From Actinoplanes italicus (GTDB lineage Bacteria; Actinomycetota; Actinomycetes; Mycobacteriales; Micromonosporaceae), in assembly GCF_003001815.1 (NCBI RefSeq), contig NZ_PVMZ01000010.1, positions 328,456 through 392,455 on the forward strand: a stretch of DNA of 64,000 bases, in the 5' to 3' direction. The notes beneath the pieces were generated by a model that saw nothing but the letters and a program-made list of their open reading frames with translations, did no database searches and was not told the origin of the DNA. Positions within the stretch are counted from its first letter, which is position 1. Each line of letters starts with the position of its first letter. Made by a program: the position numbers and the translations under genes. Below are positions 1 to 7,564 of this stretch, piece by piece.

Positions 1-537
1 CAGCCACTGCTTCTCGAGGCCCAGGGGAAGCGCCAGGACGGCCAGGAAACCCACGACGGCCAGCGCAGGAGCCGTCACGGGGCGCGGCACCAGGCGGCCC
101 ACGGCCAGGCCGATCCAGGCTGACGCGACCACCGCGAGTACACCGACCGTGACCACACCGAACACCGTGGCGGGCAGGTAGCGGGCCGTCGCGGCGATCC
201 AGGGCGCGGTCACCGCCAGCACCAGCAGGTACGCCAGGCCGGCCGCGCCACCGACCGCGGTCAGGGTCAGCAGCGCCCGCTGGTGAGCGGGCCGGGGTGT
301 GCCGGCGAACAGTTCCGCCACGTTCGCCCGGCGCTCGCGGTGCGCCAGCCAGGCGCCGACGGCCAGGGCGAGGGGACAGAGCAGCATGAGGTACGACCGT
401 TGCGTCATCGCCAGCGCCATCCACCCGACCGCCCACTCACCCCTGACGAGGTACAGCGCGACCGCGCCGACCAGCAGGATCAGCGCCGCACCCGGAACGC
501 CGAAGCGGCGTACCTGCACCGACAGGACACGGCTCAT
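1..537 (-). CDS. ABC transporter permease, C-terminus beyond the window
   Basis: Reading leftwards from an ATG at 537 the frame stays open for 179 codons to the window edge. It encodes a very hydrophobic protein with about five predicted membrane segments (near residues 14-32, 49-65, 86-108, 120-146 and 155-172). The start overlaps the stop of the upstream ATPase gene as ATGA, so the two are translationally coupled. I infer it is the membrane subunit of an ABC-2-like exporter served by that ATPase; no sequence motif fixes the substrate. The missing right-hand half of the protein prevents a family assignment. It is the last visible gene of the sigma / anti-sigma / ATPase operon. Confidence 0.8.
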   Translation of the reverse strand, partial: MSRVLSVQVRRFGVPGAALILLVGAVALYLVRGEWAVGWMALAMTQRSYLMLLCPLALAVGAWLAHRERRANVAELFAGTPRPAHQRALLTLTAVGGAAGLAYLLVLAVTAPWIAATARYLPATVFGVVTVGVLAVVASAWIGLAVGRLVPRPVTAPALAVVGFLAVLALPLGLEKQWL

Positions 538-1331
538 GCCACACCGCCCCGGTGGCGGCGCAGCAGCGCCGAGTAGCCCCGCTCGGCCGGGCTGAACCCG
601 GCGTCGCCCTGGTCACCGTGGGCGATCAGCGCTTCCGGGCCACCCTGGAAGACCAGCTTGCCCTCGCTCATCAGGATGACGTCGGTGCAGGCCGCGACCA
701 CGTCCTCGACCAGGTGCGTGGAGACCAGGACGCAGCTGTCGACGCCGATGTCGGCGAGCAGGTCACGGAAGTCGAGGCGCTGCTCCGGGTCGAGGCCCAC
801 GGTCGGCTCGTCGAGCAGCAGCACCTGCGGGTCGTTGACGATGGCCTGCGCGATACCGGCCCGGCGCACCATGCCGCCGGACAGTGTCTTCATCTTCGCG
901 TCCGCCTTGGCGGTCAGCCCGACCCGCTCGATGGCCCGCTGCGCGGCACCGGGGATCGCGGGCTTCGGCACCTCCTTGAGCCACGCCATGTACTCGACGA
1001 ACTCGCGCACCGTGAACCGCGGGTAGAACCCGAAGTCCTGTGGCAGGTAGCCGAGTCCACGACGGGCCCGGCGCAGGTCGGCGCGGCCGCTCACCGTCTC
1101 GCCGAGCAGCGTGAGCTGCCCGCCGGACGGCTTCAGCACGGTCGCGAGCGCCCGCATCAGGGTCGTCTTCCCGGCGCCGTTCGGGCCGAGCAGGCCGTGC
1201 ACCCCCGTCTGGAGCCGCAGGTCGAGCCCGTCGACGGCCAGGTGCCGGCCGGCCTTGACCCTCAGCTGCTCCGCGTGCACGGCCCACGCGTACGTGGCCG
1301 GCGCCGTCTCGGCCGCACTTATCGTTCGCAT
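534..1331 (-). CDS. ABC transporter ATP-binding protein
   Basis: A 265-residue single-domain ABC ATPase. Walker A GPNGAGKT lies at residues 49-56, the signature LSGGM at 150-154 and Walker B VLLLDEP at 170-176, followed by a switch His in the STHLVED stretch. The length and the YLPQDF Q-loop match the CcmA/drug-export type of ABC-2 ATPase. An AAGGGGA ribosome site precedes the ATG. It sits 24 nt downstream of the anti-sigma gene and overlaps the permease start by 4 nt, so it powers that permease and is probably transcribed under the ECF sigma factor of the same operon. Substrate unknown. Confidence 0.93.
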   Translation of the reverse strand: MRTISAAETAPATYAWAVHAEQLRVKAGRHLAVDGLDLRLQTGVHGLLGPNGAGKTTLMRALATVLKPSGGQLTLLGETVSGRADLRRARRGLGYLPQDFGFYPRFTVREFVEYMAWLKEVPKPAIPGAAQRAIERVGLTAKADAKMKTLSGGMVRRAGIAQAIVNDPQVLLLDEPTVGLDPEQRLDFRDLLADIGVDSCVLVSTHLVEDVVAACTDVILMSEGKLVFQGGPEALIAHGDQGDAGFSPAERGYSALLRRHRGGVA

Positions 1332-1355
1332 CGTGTCCCCTTCGGTGTTGCGCGG

Positions 1356-2159
1356 TCAGTTGCCGCTGCTCAGGCGGCGGAAGAGATCGGCGCGGGCGGC
1401 CGTGAGGGCGGCCATCGCGCAGGCGGCGAGAGCCCAGCCGGCGGCACCGCCCGGATGCAGCACCACGGGCAGTTCCGAGGTCACCAGGCTCGGCAGCACG
1501 ACGGCCAGCGACCACACCGCGGCCAGCACGAGCACCGCCCGGCGCACACCGATCAGAGCGCCGAGCGCGATCGACGCGGCGGTGAACGCGAGGCTCGGGA
1601 ACAACATCAGGGCCAGGGGAGCTCCGGTACGGGCTCCGGCGACCGCCAGCAGCGGCACCACCACGGCCAGCACCACCGCGGTGCGGCGCAGCAGCATGCC
1701 CAGCCCGGCCGCCGGTGTGCCGGCGATCAGCTCCCAGGCCGGGTCGGTGCGCCGGTTCCACGCGACGGCCACGCCGGGCAGTGGCGCGACCGGTGCCAGC
1801 AGCAGCACCAGCGACGGCAGCTCGGGCATCCCCAGCTGCAGCAGCACCGCACAGCCCAGCACGGCGGCCGTCATCGTGAGCCACGGCGCCAGGGTCACCA
1901 CGAACCAGCGGCGGCTCGCCGCCGACCAGGCCCTTCGCCGGGGTACGGGCGACGGCCCGTCCGCGATGCCGCGGTCGATCCCGGCGGCGACCCGTTCCAG
2001 CAGCGCCAGCGTGTCGTCCGGCGCGTGCCCGGCCAGGTGGCCACGGCAGTCCGCGCAGGTCTCGAGGTGGGTCTCGACCGACCACACGTTCGCCTCGTCG
2101 AGTGCCGGGTCACCCTCGGCGTAGCGGGCGAGCACACCGGCGTCGGGGTGCGTGGTCAT
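1356..2159 (-). CDS. zf-HC2 anti-sigma factor fused to a six-helix membrane domain
   Basis: The 267-residue product starts with a zinc-binding anti-sigma module: His31, Cys35 and Cys38 form the HxxxCxxC motif typical of ZAS anti-sigma factors. The rest, from about residue 75, holds about six hydrophobic segments, far more than the single anchor usual in the family. The start at 2159 was chosen because its ATG overlaps the sigma-factor stop (ATGA), the normal arrangement for sigma/anti-sigma pairs; an upstream extension would read out of frame through the sigma gene. It should hold the neighbouring ECF sigma at the membrane. The large membrane part may sense the envelope or contact the ABC proteins encoded next; that is inference. 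Confidence 0.82.
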   Translation of the reverse strand: MTTHPDAGVLARYAEGDPALDEANVWSVETHLETCADCRGHLAGHAPDDTLALLERVAAGIDRGIADGPSPVPRRRAWSAASRRWFVVTLAPWLTMTAAVLGCAVLLQLGMPELPSLVLLLAPVAPLPGVAVAWNRRTDPAWELIAGTPAAGLGMLLRRTAVVLAVVVPLLAVAGARTGAPLALMLFPSLAFTAASIALGALIGVRRAVLVLAAVWSLAVVLPSLVTSELPVVLHPGGAAGWALAACAMAALTAARADLFRRLSSGN

Positions 2160-2770
2160 GACAGTGCCTCCCGCAGAGCGATCCGGGCCCGCCGCGCGCG
2201 GGACTTCACCGTGCCCTCCGGCACGTTGAGCATCAGGGCGGTGTCGCGGACCGACAGGCCGTCGAGGACCATGGCCCGCAGCACCTGCCGTACCTCGGGT
2301 GGGAGCCGCAGCAGCGCCTGTTCCAGGTCCTGGCCGACACGGCCGGCCATCACCTCGTCCTCGGCGGCGGGTGCGACCGTCTCGGCGGTCGGCACCGGCG
2401 GCGCCTGCGCCTGCCGGGCGCGGCGGCGGAACGCGTCGACCATCCGGTTCGCGGCGATCGTCCACAGCCAGCCGACCGCGCTGCCACCGGTGCCGCCGTC
2501 GGCGAAGCTGCCGGCCGCCCGCCACACCGCGAGGTAGGTCTCCTGCATGACGTCGGCCACCACGTCGGGGTCCGCGCACCGCCGGCGCAGCCGGACGGCG
2601 AGCCACGGCGACGTCCGCCGGTACAACTCGTCGAAGGCGCGCCGGTCCCCGGCGGCGGTACGGCGTACGAGTTCCCCCTCGTCCACCGCGTCCAGGCTCT
2701 CTTTCACGCCCTGATAGACGACCGCCGTACCGCGAACGGATCTTTTGTGACTGTGATCCACATCACTCAT
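2156..2770 (-). CDS. ECF-type RNA polymerase sigma factor
   Basis: A 204-residue sigma-70 family protein with only regions 2 and 4. Region 2 runs from about residue 45 to 115 (the DVMQETYLAVWRAA stretch is region 2.2, followed by WLWTIAANRMVDAFRRR for 2.3/2.4), and region 4 from about 150 to 200 with the helix-turn-helix LSVRDTALMLNVPEGTVKSR. It directs RNA polymerase to a small regulon. The gene overlaps the zinc anti-sigma gene by 4 nt and heads an operon with an ABC transporter. The assigned start has no clear ribosome site; a GTG three codons in is an alternative. Autoregulation is likely for the family but no promoter match was established. Confidence 0.92.
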   Translation of the reverse strand: MSDVDHSHKRSVRGTAVVYQGVKESLDAVDEGELVRRTAAGDRRAFDELYRRTSPWLAVRLRRRCADPDVVADVMQETYLAVWRAAGSFADGGTGGSAVGWLWTIAANRMVDAFRRRARQAQAPPVPTAETVAPAAEDEVMAGRVGQDLEQALLRLPPEVRQVLRAMVLDGLSVRDTALMLNVPEGTVKSRARRARIALREALS

Positions 2771-2831
2771 TGGCGCCGGACGCTTTGATGTACCCGTTGA
2801 CCATCAGAGTCGTCGATGCGGGGGTGTCGGG

Positions 2832-3027
2832 ATGGCCGAGCGTGAAGAATTGGCGACCGCGCTGCAGAAGCTGGCGTGGGAGGAGGCCCGCAGGCAGGCC
2901 TGACGGAGGCGGCCCCGCCGTGGGAGCCCGGCCTCACCCAGGAGCAGCGGCGGGAGGCCTGGCTGGCGACACTCGCCGCGCTCGATGCCATCCGGGCCGA
3001 GGTTGCCGGCCTGCCACCGGGGCCTAG
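2832..3027 (+). pseudogene. possible frameshifted small gene
   Basis: An ATG at 2832 after a G-rich ribosome site opens a 23-codon helical-looking frame (MAEREELATALQKLAWEEA) ending in TGA at 2901. From about 2899 the +2 frame has strongly G/C-biased third positions and a matching charged helical composition (LTQEQRREAWLATLAALDA) until about 3020, where that frame starts to run antisense to the next gene. Joining the two frames would give a small protein of about 60 residues. I cannot name a family. A frameshift in the genome, an assembly error, or chance are all possible. Confidence 0.3.
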
Positions 3028-3036
3028 AGTCCGCGC

Positions 3037-3381
3037 CTACCGGCCCTCGATGCGGCGGGCCTCGGCGTTGGCCCGCGCCACGATCTGCCGGGCCTCGTCC
3101 TCGGCGGCGGCCACGTGCGCGTGGGCCTGCTCCTCGGCCAGCCGGAGAATGTCCTCGACGCGTGTCCCGAGGCCGGAAAGTGTCGGCCTGGGCGTCTTCT
3201 TCACGTCGCCCGCGGTCGCGTCCTCGATGAGGCGCGCCCCCTGGGAGCGTCCGCCGAGGGCGAGCAGGGCCGCCCCCAGAGCGGCCGCGACCAGGCCCGG
3301 GATCACCGCCGGGTCACCGGCACTCGCGCCGGTCGCCAGGCCGCAGCCGCCGCCGATCAGGAATACGCCCCACCGCTTCAC
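3037..3381 (-). CDS. small membrane protein with coiled-coil tail
   Basis: A 114-residue protein. Residues 1-20 and 26-44 are hydrophobic, giving one or two membrane segments. The C-terminal 45 residues are charged and alanine-rich with a heptad-like pattern (VEDILRLAEEQAHAHVAAA), as in DivIVA-like or ATP-synthase-b-like tails. It lies alone between the sigma operon and a divergent esterase gene. A cell-envelope role is a guess from the topology. The family is not recognised with certainty. Confidence 0.65.
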   Translation of the reverse strand: MKRWGVFLIGGGCGLATGASAGDPAVIPGLVAAALGAALLALGGRSQGARLIEDATAGDVKKTPRPTLSGLGTRVEDILRLAEEQAHAHVAAAEDEARQIVARANAEARRIEGR

Positions 3382-3481
3382 ATCCGCATGCTATCGACGA
3401 TCGCTGGTGAACCCTTCCGCCGCCCGGTGCGCACGTGATAGACCAACGTCGTTGTAACGGACGCGAAACATGGGAGTCGGC

Positions 3482-4750
3482 ATGGTCACTCCGGTCAACC
3501 GTCGTACCGTTCTCCTGGCCGCGGGCGCGGGCGCCGCCGCCGGGCTGTCCCTACCGGTCACCGCTGCTCGAGCCCATGGGCGTACGGGCGCGAAGGTCGG
3601 CTTCACGCTCAACGCACGGGTGCTCGACGGCGGTGAGCAGATCGTGTCGATCACGCTCGGTGCCACCCGGCTCGGCCCGATCGATCCGGCGAGCCTGACG
3701 ACCGGCACCTTCGCGGTGCACGCCAGGGCCACCAGCCCGATTCCGATCGCCGAGGGAGATCAGATCTTCAGCGAGTACGACGTGGACCGCCCCGTGACGG
3801 CGATCCGCCTCGACCGCCGGGGTGACATCGTGCTCGATCTCGCGTACGGCGAGGGTCAGGTCGGTGGCGGCACACTCGGCTACATCCTCAGCCGGGGCCG
3901 CAACGTCCGGCTCGACCTCGCGTACACGATCACGCAGACCGCCCCGATCCGGCGGCGTGACGGGCGCCCGGTCTCCATCGCGTCCTTCGTCCAGGGCAAG
4001 CTGCTCAACCCCGAGGTGGACGCGTTCAGTCACCACGTGTCCCGCTCGGGCATGAAGTACCGGCTCTACACGCCGGACCGCCGGGGCGCGCACGGGCCGC
4101 GTCCGGTGGTCGTCTGGCTGCACGGCGGGGGAGAGGGCGCTTCACTGCGCGACGACTACTACGACAACGAGACGACGCTGCGGGCCAACCGCGGCGCGCT
4201 CGGGTTCGCCACCCCGGAGGCGCAGCGGATCTTCTCCGGCGCGTACGTCGTGGTCCCGCAGAGCACCTCGTTCTGGATGGAGGACGGGTCGCGCTTCGCC
4301 CCGCTCATCCGCGAGATCGTCGCCGAGGTGGCGCGTCGGCATCCGGTCGACGAGCGGCGCGTCCACGTCGCCGGGTGCAGCAACGGCGGGTACATGAGCC
4401 TGAAGATGACCACCGTGTACCCCCGCCTGTTCGCCTCGTCCGTGCCGGTCTGCGGCATCGTGGCGTCGCTGACGCCGGGCGGCCCCCAGCTGATCACCGA
4501 CGCCGAGCTGGCCGGGATCACCACGCCGACCTGGCTGATCACCTCACGCGACGACCCGACCGTCCCGCCCGAGCCGAACACCATCCACGCCCACGACCTG
4601 ATTCCCCGATCCTTGATGACGTTGTACGACCAGGTCGTCTGGAACGGTCATCGCTTCAACGGCCACTGGTCGTGGATCTATCTGGCCCGCAACGACCCGA
4701 GCAGCAACGGCACCCGCGTCTGGCAGTGGATGGCCGCGCGCCGTCGCTGA
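3482..4750 (+). CDS. Tat-exported esterase with N-terminal Ig-like domain (EstA type)
   Basis: The start at the second ATG (3482) places a GGGAG ribosome site at the right distance and leaves a classic twin-arginine signal (NRRTVLLAAGAGAAAG), so export in folded form is likely. Residues about 35-160 form a beta-rich region without catalytic motifs; about 170-422 are an alpha/beta-hydrolase. The nucleophile is in GCSNGG, an Asp in TSRDDPTVPP and a His in NGHRFNGHW complete the triad. This two-domain plan and the GCSNGG elbow match the Thermotoga EstA / PHB-depolymerase-like esterases. The substrate, probably an extracellular ester, is not determined by sequence. It is monocistronic and convergent with the SDR gene. 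Confidence 0.8.
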   Translation: MVTPVNRRTVLLAAGAGAAAGLSLPVTAARAHGRTGAKVGFTLNARVLDGGEQIVSITLGATRLGPIDPASLTTGTFAVHARATSPIPIAEGDQIFSEYDVDRPVTAIRLDRRGDIVLDLAYGEGQVGGGTLGYILSRGRNVRLDLAYTITQTAPIRRRDGRPVSIASFVQGKLLNPEVDAFSHHVSRSGMKYRLYTPDRRGAHGPRPVVVWLHGGGEGASLRDDYYDNETTLRANRGALGFATPEAQRIFSGAYVVVPQSTSFWMEDGSRFAPLIREIVAEVARRHPVDERRVHVAGCSNGGYMSLKMTTVYPRLFASSVPVCGIVASLTPGGPQLITDAELAGITTPTWLITSRDDPTVPPEPNTIHAHDLIPRSLMTLYDQVVWNGHRFNGHWSWIYLARNDPSSNGTRVWQWMAARRR

Positions 4751-4763
4751 CCTCGTCGATCGG

Positions 4764-5501
4764 TCAGGCGGCGCCGCCGTTGGTGTAGAGGACCTGGCCG
4801 TTGATCCAGCGGCCGGGGCCGGCCACGAACGCGGTCACCTCGGCGATGTCCTCGGGCGTGCCGAGCCGCTCCATCGGGTTGAGGCTCGCGATGTGCTCGA
4901 CGACCTGCTCGCTCTTGCCCTCGAAGAACAGCGGCGTGGCGGTCGGGCCGGGCGCGACGGTGTTGACGGTGATGTCACGGCCGCGCAGCTCACGGGCCAG
5001 CACCAGGGTCATCGCCTCGACGGCGCCCTTGGAGGCGGCGTACGGACCATAGGCCGGCGCCTGCAGCCGGGTCATCGAGGTCGAGAAGTTGATGATGGCG
5101 CCACCTGCCCGGACCTGTCTGGCGGCGAGCTGGCTGATGATGAAGGTGCCGCGCACGTTCGTACGCTGAATCCGGTCGAAGGTTTCGAGGTCCATCTCGG
5201 CGATCGGCGCGAGCGGCATGATGCCCGCGGTGTGGGCGATCACGTCGACGCCGCCGAAGGTGTCGGTGGCGTGCCGGAACAGTGCGGCCATCGCGTCGGG
5301 GTCGGCGACGTCACCGCCGAACGCGGTGGCCTGCCCGCCCGCTGCCTCGATGGCCTTCACGGTGTCCTGCGCCCTCGTCTCGTTGCCGCTGTAGTGCACG
5401 ACCACGGCGACACCGTCCTTGGCCAGGCGCTCGGCGACGGCACGTCCGATGCCCCCGGAACCGCCGGTGACGATGGCGACGCGGGTGGTCTTCTCGGTCA
5501 T
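4764..5501 (-). CDS. SDR family NAD(P)-dependent oxidoreductase
   Basis: A 245-residue classical short-chain dehydrogenase. The cofactor loop TGGSGGIG is near residues 12-19, the NAG-like HTAG motif near 89, the catalytic Ser in FSTSM near 138 and YAASK (Tyr, Lys) near 153-157. The C-terminus (TNGGAA) and length match 3-oxoacyl-ACP-reductase-like or glucose-dehydrogenase-like SDRs. A GAGGAG ribosome site precedes the ATG. It is divergent from a TetR repressor 79 nt away, an arrangement typical of a detoxifying reductase controlled by its neighbour. The substrate is unknown. Confidence 0.9.
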   Translation of the reverse strand: MTEKTTRVAIVTGGSGGIGRAVAERLAKDGVAVVVHYSGNETRAQDTVKAIEAAGGQATAFGGDVADPDAMAALFRHATDTFGGVDVIAHTAGIMPLAPIAEMDLETFDRIQRTNVRGTFIISQLAARQVRAGGAIINFSTSMTRLQAPAYGPYAASKGAVEAMTLVLARELRGRDITVNTVAPGPTATPLFFEGKSEQVVEHIASLNPMERLGTPEDIAEVTAFVAGPGRWINGQVLYTNGGAA

Positions 5502-5580
5502 GACGACTCCTCAGTCATATGAACTCGCTGTCCATATAAAGGTACTGCGATAAAAACAAGTTGTCCACTAATCTGGGTTC
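5502..5580. promoter_or_regulatory. AT-rich divergent promoter region between SDR and TetR genes
   Basis: This 79-bp gap is much richer in A/T than its surroundings. It holds an inverted pair ATATG...CATAT (5517-5536 area), an ACAAGTTGT dyad at 5556-5564, two similar TGTCCA words at 5529 and 5562, and a -10-like TAATCT at 5569-5574 placed for a near-leaderless TetR transcript starting at the GTG. These are plausible TetR operator and promoter elements; the exact operator cannot be fixed by eye. Confidence 0.5.
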
Positions 5581-6213
5581 GTGACGTCCCAGCCCTCTCC
5601 GCGGCGCGGCCGTGGCCGCCGGCCGGCCGCCGAGGTCCGCGAGGGGGTGCTGCGCGCCGCCGCCGGTCTGCTGCTCGCCGAGGGGGTCAAAGCCGTCACC
5701 TTCGACCGGGTCGCCGCGGCGGCCGGATCCAGCAAGGTGACCCTCTACAAGTGGTGGCCGTCGGCCGGCGCGCTCGCCGCCGAGGCGTACTTCACCCACA
5801 GCGAGCAACGGCTGGAGTTCCCGGACACCGGTGACCTGCGGGCCGACCTCACCGCGCAGATGCGGGCGTTCGTCCGCCTGCTCACCGAGGATCGCACCGG
5901 GCCGGTCATCGCCGGGCTCATCGGGGTCGCGCAGACCGACCCGGAGCTGTCCGCCGCCTTCTCCCGGCACTACTCCGGGCCGCGCCGGGCGCTCGCGCTG
6001 GCCACCTTCGAGAAGGCCCGCGCCCGGGGAGAGCTGCGCGACGATCTCGACCTGCGCATCCTCGTCGACCAGCTGTGGGGCGCCTGCTACCACCGCCTGC
6101 TCATCCCCGACGAGCCGCTGACCGAGGAGTTCGCGGTCGCCCTGGTCGACAACGCCCTCGACGGGGCGCTCGCCCGCCGGCCCGGCGACCCTGACGAAGC
6201 GCCGGCCGCATAG
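5581..6213 (+). CDS. TetR/AcrR family transcriptional repressor
   Basis: A 210-residue protein. The N-terminal DNA-binding domain spans about residues 17-63, with the helix-turn-helix VTFDRVAAAAGSSKVTLYKWW. The rest is helical and matches the TetR_C_11-type ligand domain (the GLIGVAQTDPELSAAF stretch). It starts at a GTG immediately after a -10-like sequence, so the mRNA may be leaderless. Divergent from the SDR gene, which is its most likely target. The ligand is unknown. The stop codon lies inside the first copy of a 20-bp tandem repeat. Confidence 0.9.
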   Translation: MTSQPSPRRGRGRRPAAEVREGVLRAAAGLLLAEGVKAVTFDRVAAAAGSSKVTLYKWWPSAGALAAEAYFTHSEQRLEFPDTGDLRADLTAQMRAFVRLLTEDRTGPVIAGLIGVAQTDPELSAAFSRHYSGPRRALALATFEKARARGELRDDLDLRILVDQLWGACYHRLLIPDEPLTEEFAVALVDNALDGALARRPGDPDEAPAA

Positions 6214-6270
6214 CGGCGTCCCGGCCGCACCGGCGGTGTCCCGGCCGCACCGGCGGTGTCCCGGCCGCCA
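6211..6270. repeat. 20-bp tandem repeat, three copies
   Basis: Three consecutive 20-bp units of the form (C)GGCGGTGTCCCGGCCGCAC run from the TetR stop codon. Units two and three are nearly identical; the first differs at a few bases. They are downstream of the gene and not translated. Confidence 0.85.
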
Positions 6271-6275
6271 TCAAT

Positions 6276-6334
6276 GCGGCAGATCTTGTGAGGTTCGGGT
6301 CGAGTTGTCGGCCGAACCTCACAAGATCTGCCGC
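6276..6334. repeat. perfect 23-bp inverted repeat with AGATCTTGTG core
   Basis: Arms at 6276-6298 and 6312-6334 are exact reverse complements separated by 13 nt. The core word is AGATCTTGTGAGGTTCGG. No T-run follows on either strand, so this is not a standard intrinsic terminator; it may be an interspersed palindromic element. A second degenerate copy follows at 6364. Confidence 0.9.
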
Positions 6335-6363
6335 CAGGAAGGCGAAGCGGTAGAAGGGAAGGC

Positions 6364-6410
6364 GATCTTGTGAGGTTGCGCCGTCAGATCAGCCGCAAAC
6401 GCACAAGATC
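6364..6410. repeat. second, imperfect copy of the AGATCTTGTG palindrome
   Basis: Arms at 6364-6380 and 6394-6410 pair at most of 17 positions and share the GATCTTGTG(A/C)G word with the element at 6276. The loop is 13 nt, the same as in the first copy. Confidence 0.75.
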
Positions 6411-6440
6411 TGCTGCGAGCGGGGGCGAGCATCCAAGATC

Positions 6441-6481
6441 GGCGGGTGGCGGGTGGCGGGTGGCGGGTGGCGGGTGGCGGG
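6441..6481 (+). repeat. GGCGGGT heptamer repeat, G-quadruplex-prone
   Basis: Five full and one partial copy of GGCGGGT in direct tandem. Each unit carries GG and GGG runs, so the plus strand could form quadruplexes. It lies 110 bp upstream of the DUF4229 gene. Apart from this and the two palindromes, 6214-6590 contains no gene that I can support. Confidence 0.85.
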
Positions 6482-6590
6482 CGCGTTCGGTGCGGCGGGA
6501 GCAGAGGTCGAGGCCGAGTGAGATGCGGGGGCCGCGGTGGTAACGCCTACCCTGGGGAGCTGTCACGTCTTCCAGGTCCGAGGTATCCGC

Positions 6591-6827
6591 ATGCGCTCCG
6601 TCGTTCAGCTGTTCGCTCTCCGCCTCCTGTACTTCTCGCTGGTCTTCGGGGTGCTCACCGTCGCGCCGCTGGAGCTTGACCTGATGCTCCGGGTCCTGAT
6701 CGCCTTCGCGGTCAGCATGGTTCTGTCGGTCTTCCTGCTGCGGCGCAACCGGCAGGAGGTCGCCGAGAAGGTGGTGACCACGGTCGACGCCCGCCGGGAG
6801 CGGCGCCGTCAGTCGCCGAAGGGCTGA
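6591..6827 (+). CDS. DUF4229 small membrane protein
   Basis: The 78-residue product has two hydrophobic segments (about residues 8-26 and 33-50) followed by a basic tail (LLRRNRQEVAEKVVTTVDA), the layout of the actinobacterial DUF4229 family of unknown function. The ATG at 6591 was preferred over an upstream in-frame start because GAGGT lies at the right distance. Its 3' end overlaps the convergent gene at 6809-7147 by 19 bp. Confidence 0.75.
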   Translation: MRSVVQLFALRLLYFSLVFGVLTVAPLELDLMLRVLIAFAVSMVLSVFLLRRNRQEVAEKVVTTVDARRERRRQSPKG

Positions 6828-7147
6828 CCCAGCGGCGGGACCGGCACCGAGACCCAGACGACGCTGCCGGTTCCGGCCGGATGGGCGCCGCGCACATGCC
6901 CGCCGGCCGAGGTGGCCGGTGCGGGATCAGCCGCGGTCCGGCGGAGAACCTCGACGAGTACGGTGTCGTCGCGGTGGCTCAGGATCAGTTCACCGCCGCG
7001 CGGATTCTCCCGGACCAGCCCGGCGGCGACCGCCAGGACGTCGTCGACCTGTTCGCGGGGCAGCCGGCCGTCGAGAAATCGGCGGATCGGCTCGCGAATG
7101 CCCGTACCGCCGAGGTCGTCCGGAAACGACAGCCACAGTGAGTCCAT
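6809..7147 (-). CDS. hypothetical protein with weak resemblance to regulatory ATPase-like domains
   Basis: A 112-residue soluble protein. The stretch around residues 38-72 (VAAGLVRENPRGGELILSH) faintly recalls the N-box region of SpoIIAB/RsbW-type anti-sigma ATPases, but no complete nucleotide-binding motif is present, so ATP binding is unlikely. Coding potential is supported by third-position G/C bias. The gene follows a hairpin terminator of the DksA-family gene and converges on the DUF4229 gene. Function unknown. Confidence 0.55.
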   Translation of the reverse strand: MDSLWLSFPDDLGGTGIREPIRRFLDGRLPREQVDDVLAVAAGLVRENPRGGELILSHRDDTVLVEVLRRTAADPAPATSAGGHVRGAHPAGTGSVVWVSVPVPPLGQPFGD

Positions 7148-7172
7148 GAACGGCCCCTGATCATCGTGTGAT

Positions 7173-7198
7173 GCCGGGGCCGCCGTGGCGGCCCCGGC
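7173..7198 (-). terminator. 12-bp GC hairpin downstream of the DksA-family gene
   Basis: The 26-nt stretch forms a perfect 12-bp stem (GCCGGGGCCGCC with its complement) and a 2-nt loop, 5 nt past the stop codon of the zinc-finger gene. There is no T-run, as is usual in high-GC actinomycetes. Confidence 0.75.
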
Positions 7199-7202
7199 GC
7201 TG

Positions 7203-7529
7203 TCAGCCGTGGTGTTTCTGCTGGCAGGGCACGCAGAACCGGGCGTGCGGCAGCACCCGCAACCGCTCTGCCGGGATCGGGGACTCGCAACGCTCGCAGC
7301 GTCCGTAGGTGCCGTCGGCGATCCGGCGCAGCGCGCCGGTGATCAGCTCCAGGCTCCGGCGGGTGTCCGCCAGCAGTGCCGCCCGGTCGTGGGCCTGGGA
7401 GGGGTCACCGGTGTCGGCGTTGATCTCGGTGAGTTCTTTCAGACGGGTCGTCTGGAACGCGAAGTCCTCACTCAGCGACGTTCGCAAGGCGCTGTGATCC
7501 TGCCCGGGAGATGCGATGTCGATACTCAT
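7203..7529 (-). CDS. TraR/DksA family zinc-finger protein
   Basis: The 108-residue product has an N-terminal helical part and a C-terminal DksA-type zinc finger, CERC...CVPC, near residues 83-104, with the GTYGRCERCESPIP signature before it. All four zinc cysteines are present. Family members bind RNA polymerase through its secondary channel or are small RNA-polymerase-binding regulators. The ATG at 7529 was chosen over a start 14 codons upstream because AGGAG lies 10 nt before it. A hairpin with a T-run lies in the leader 36 nt upstream, suggesting control by premature termination. Confidence 0.88.
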   Translation of the reverse strand: MSIDIASPGQDHSALRTSLSEDFAFQTTRLKELTEINADTGDPSQAHDRAALLADTRRSLELITGALRRIADGTYGRCERCESPIPAERLRVLPHARFCVPCQQKHHG

Positions 7530-7564
7530 CGTCGGAACGCTCCTGTAAGAAGTCGAAAGGCCGG

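Noticed and set aside
552..2537. 661-residue plus-strand open frame across the sigma operon
   Set aside because: Shadow of four well-supported minus-strand genes; low-complexity Arg/Gln/His composition.
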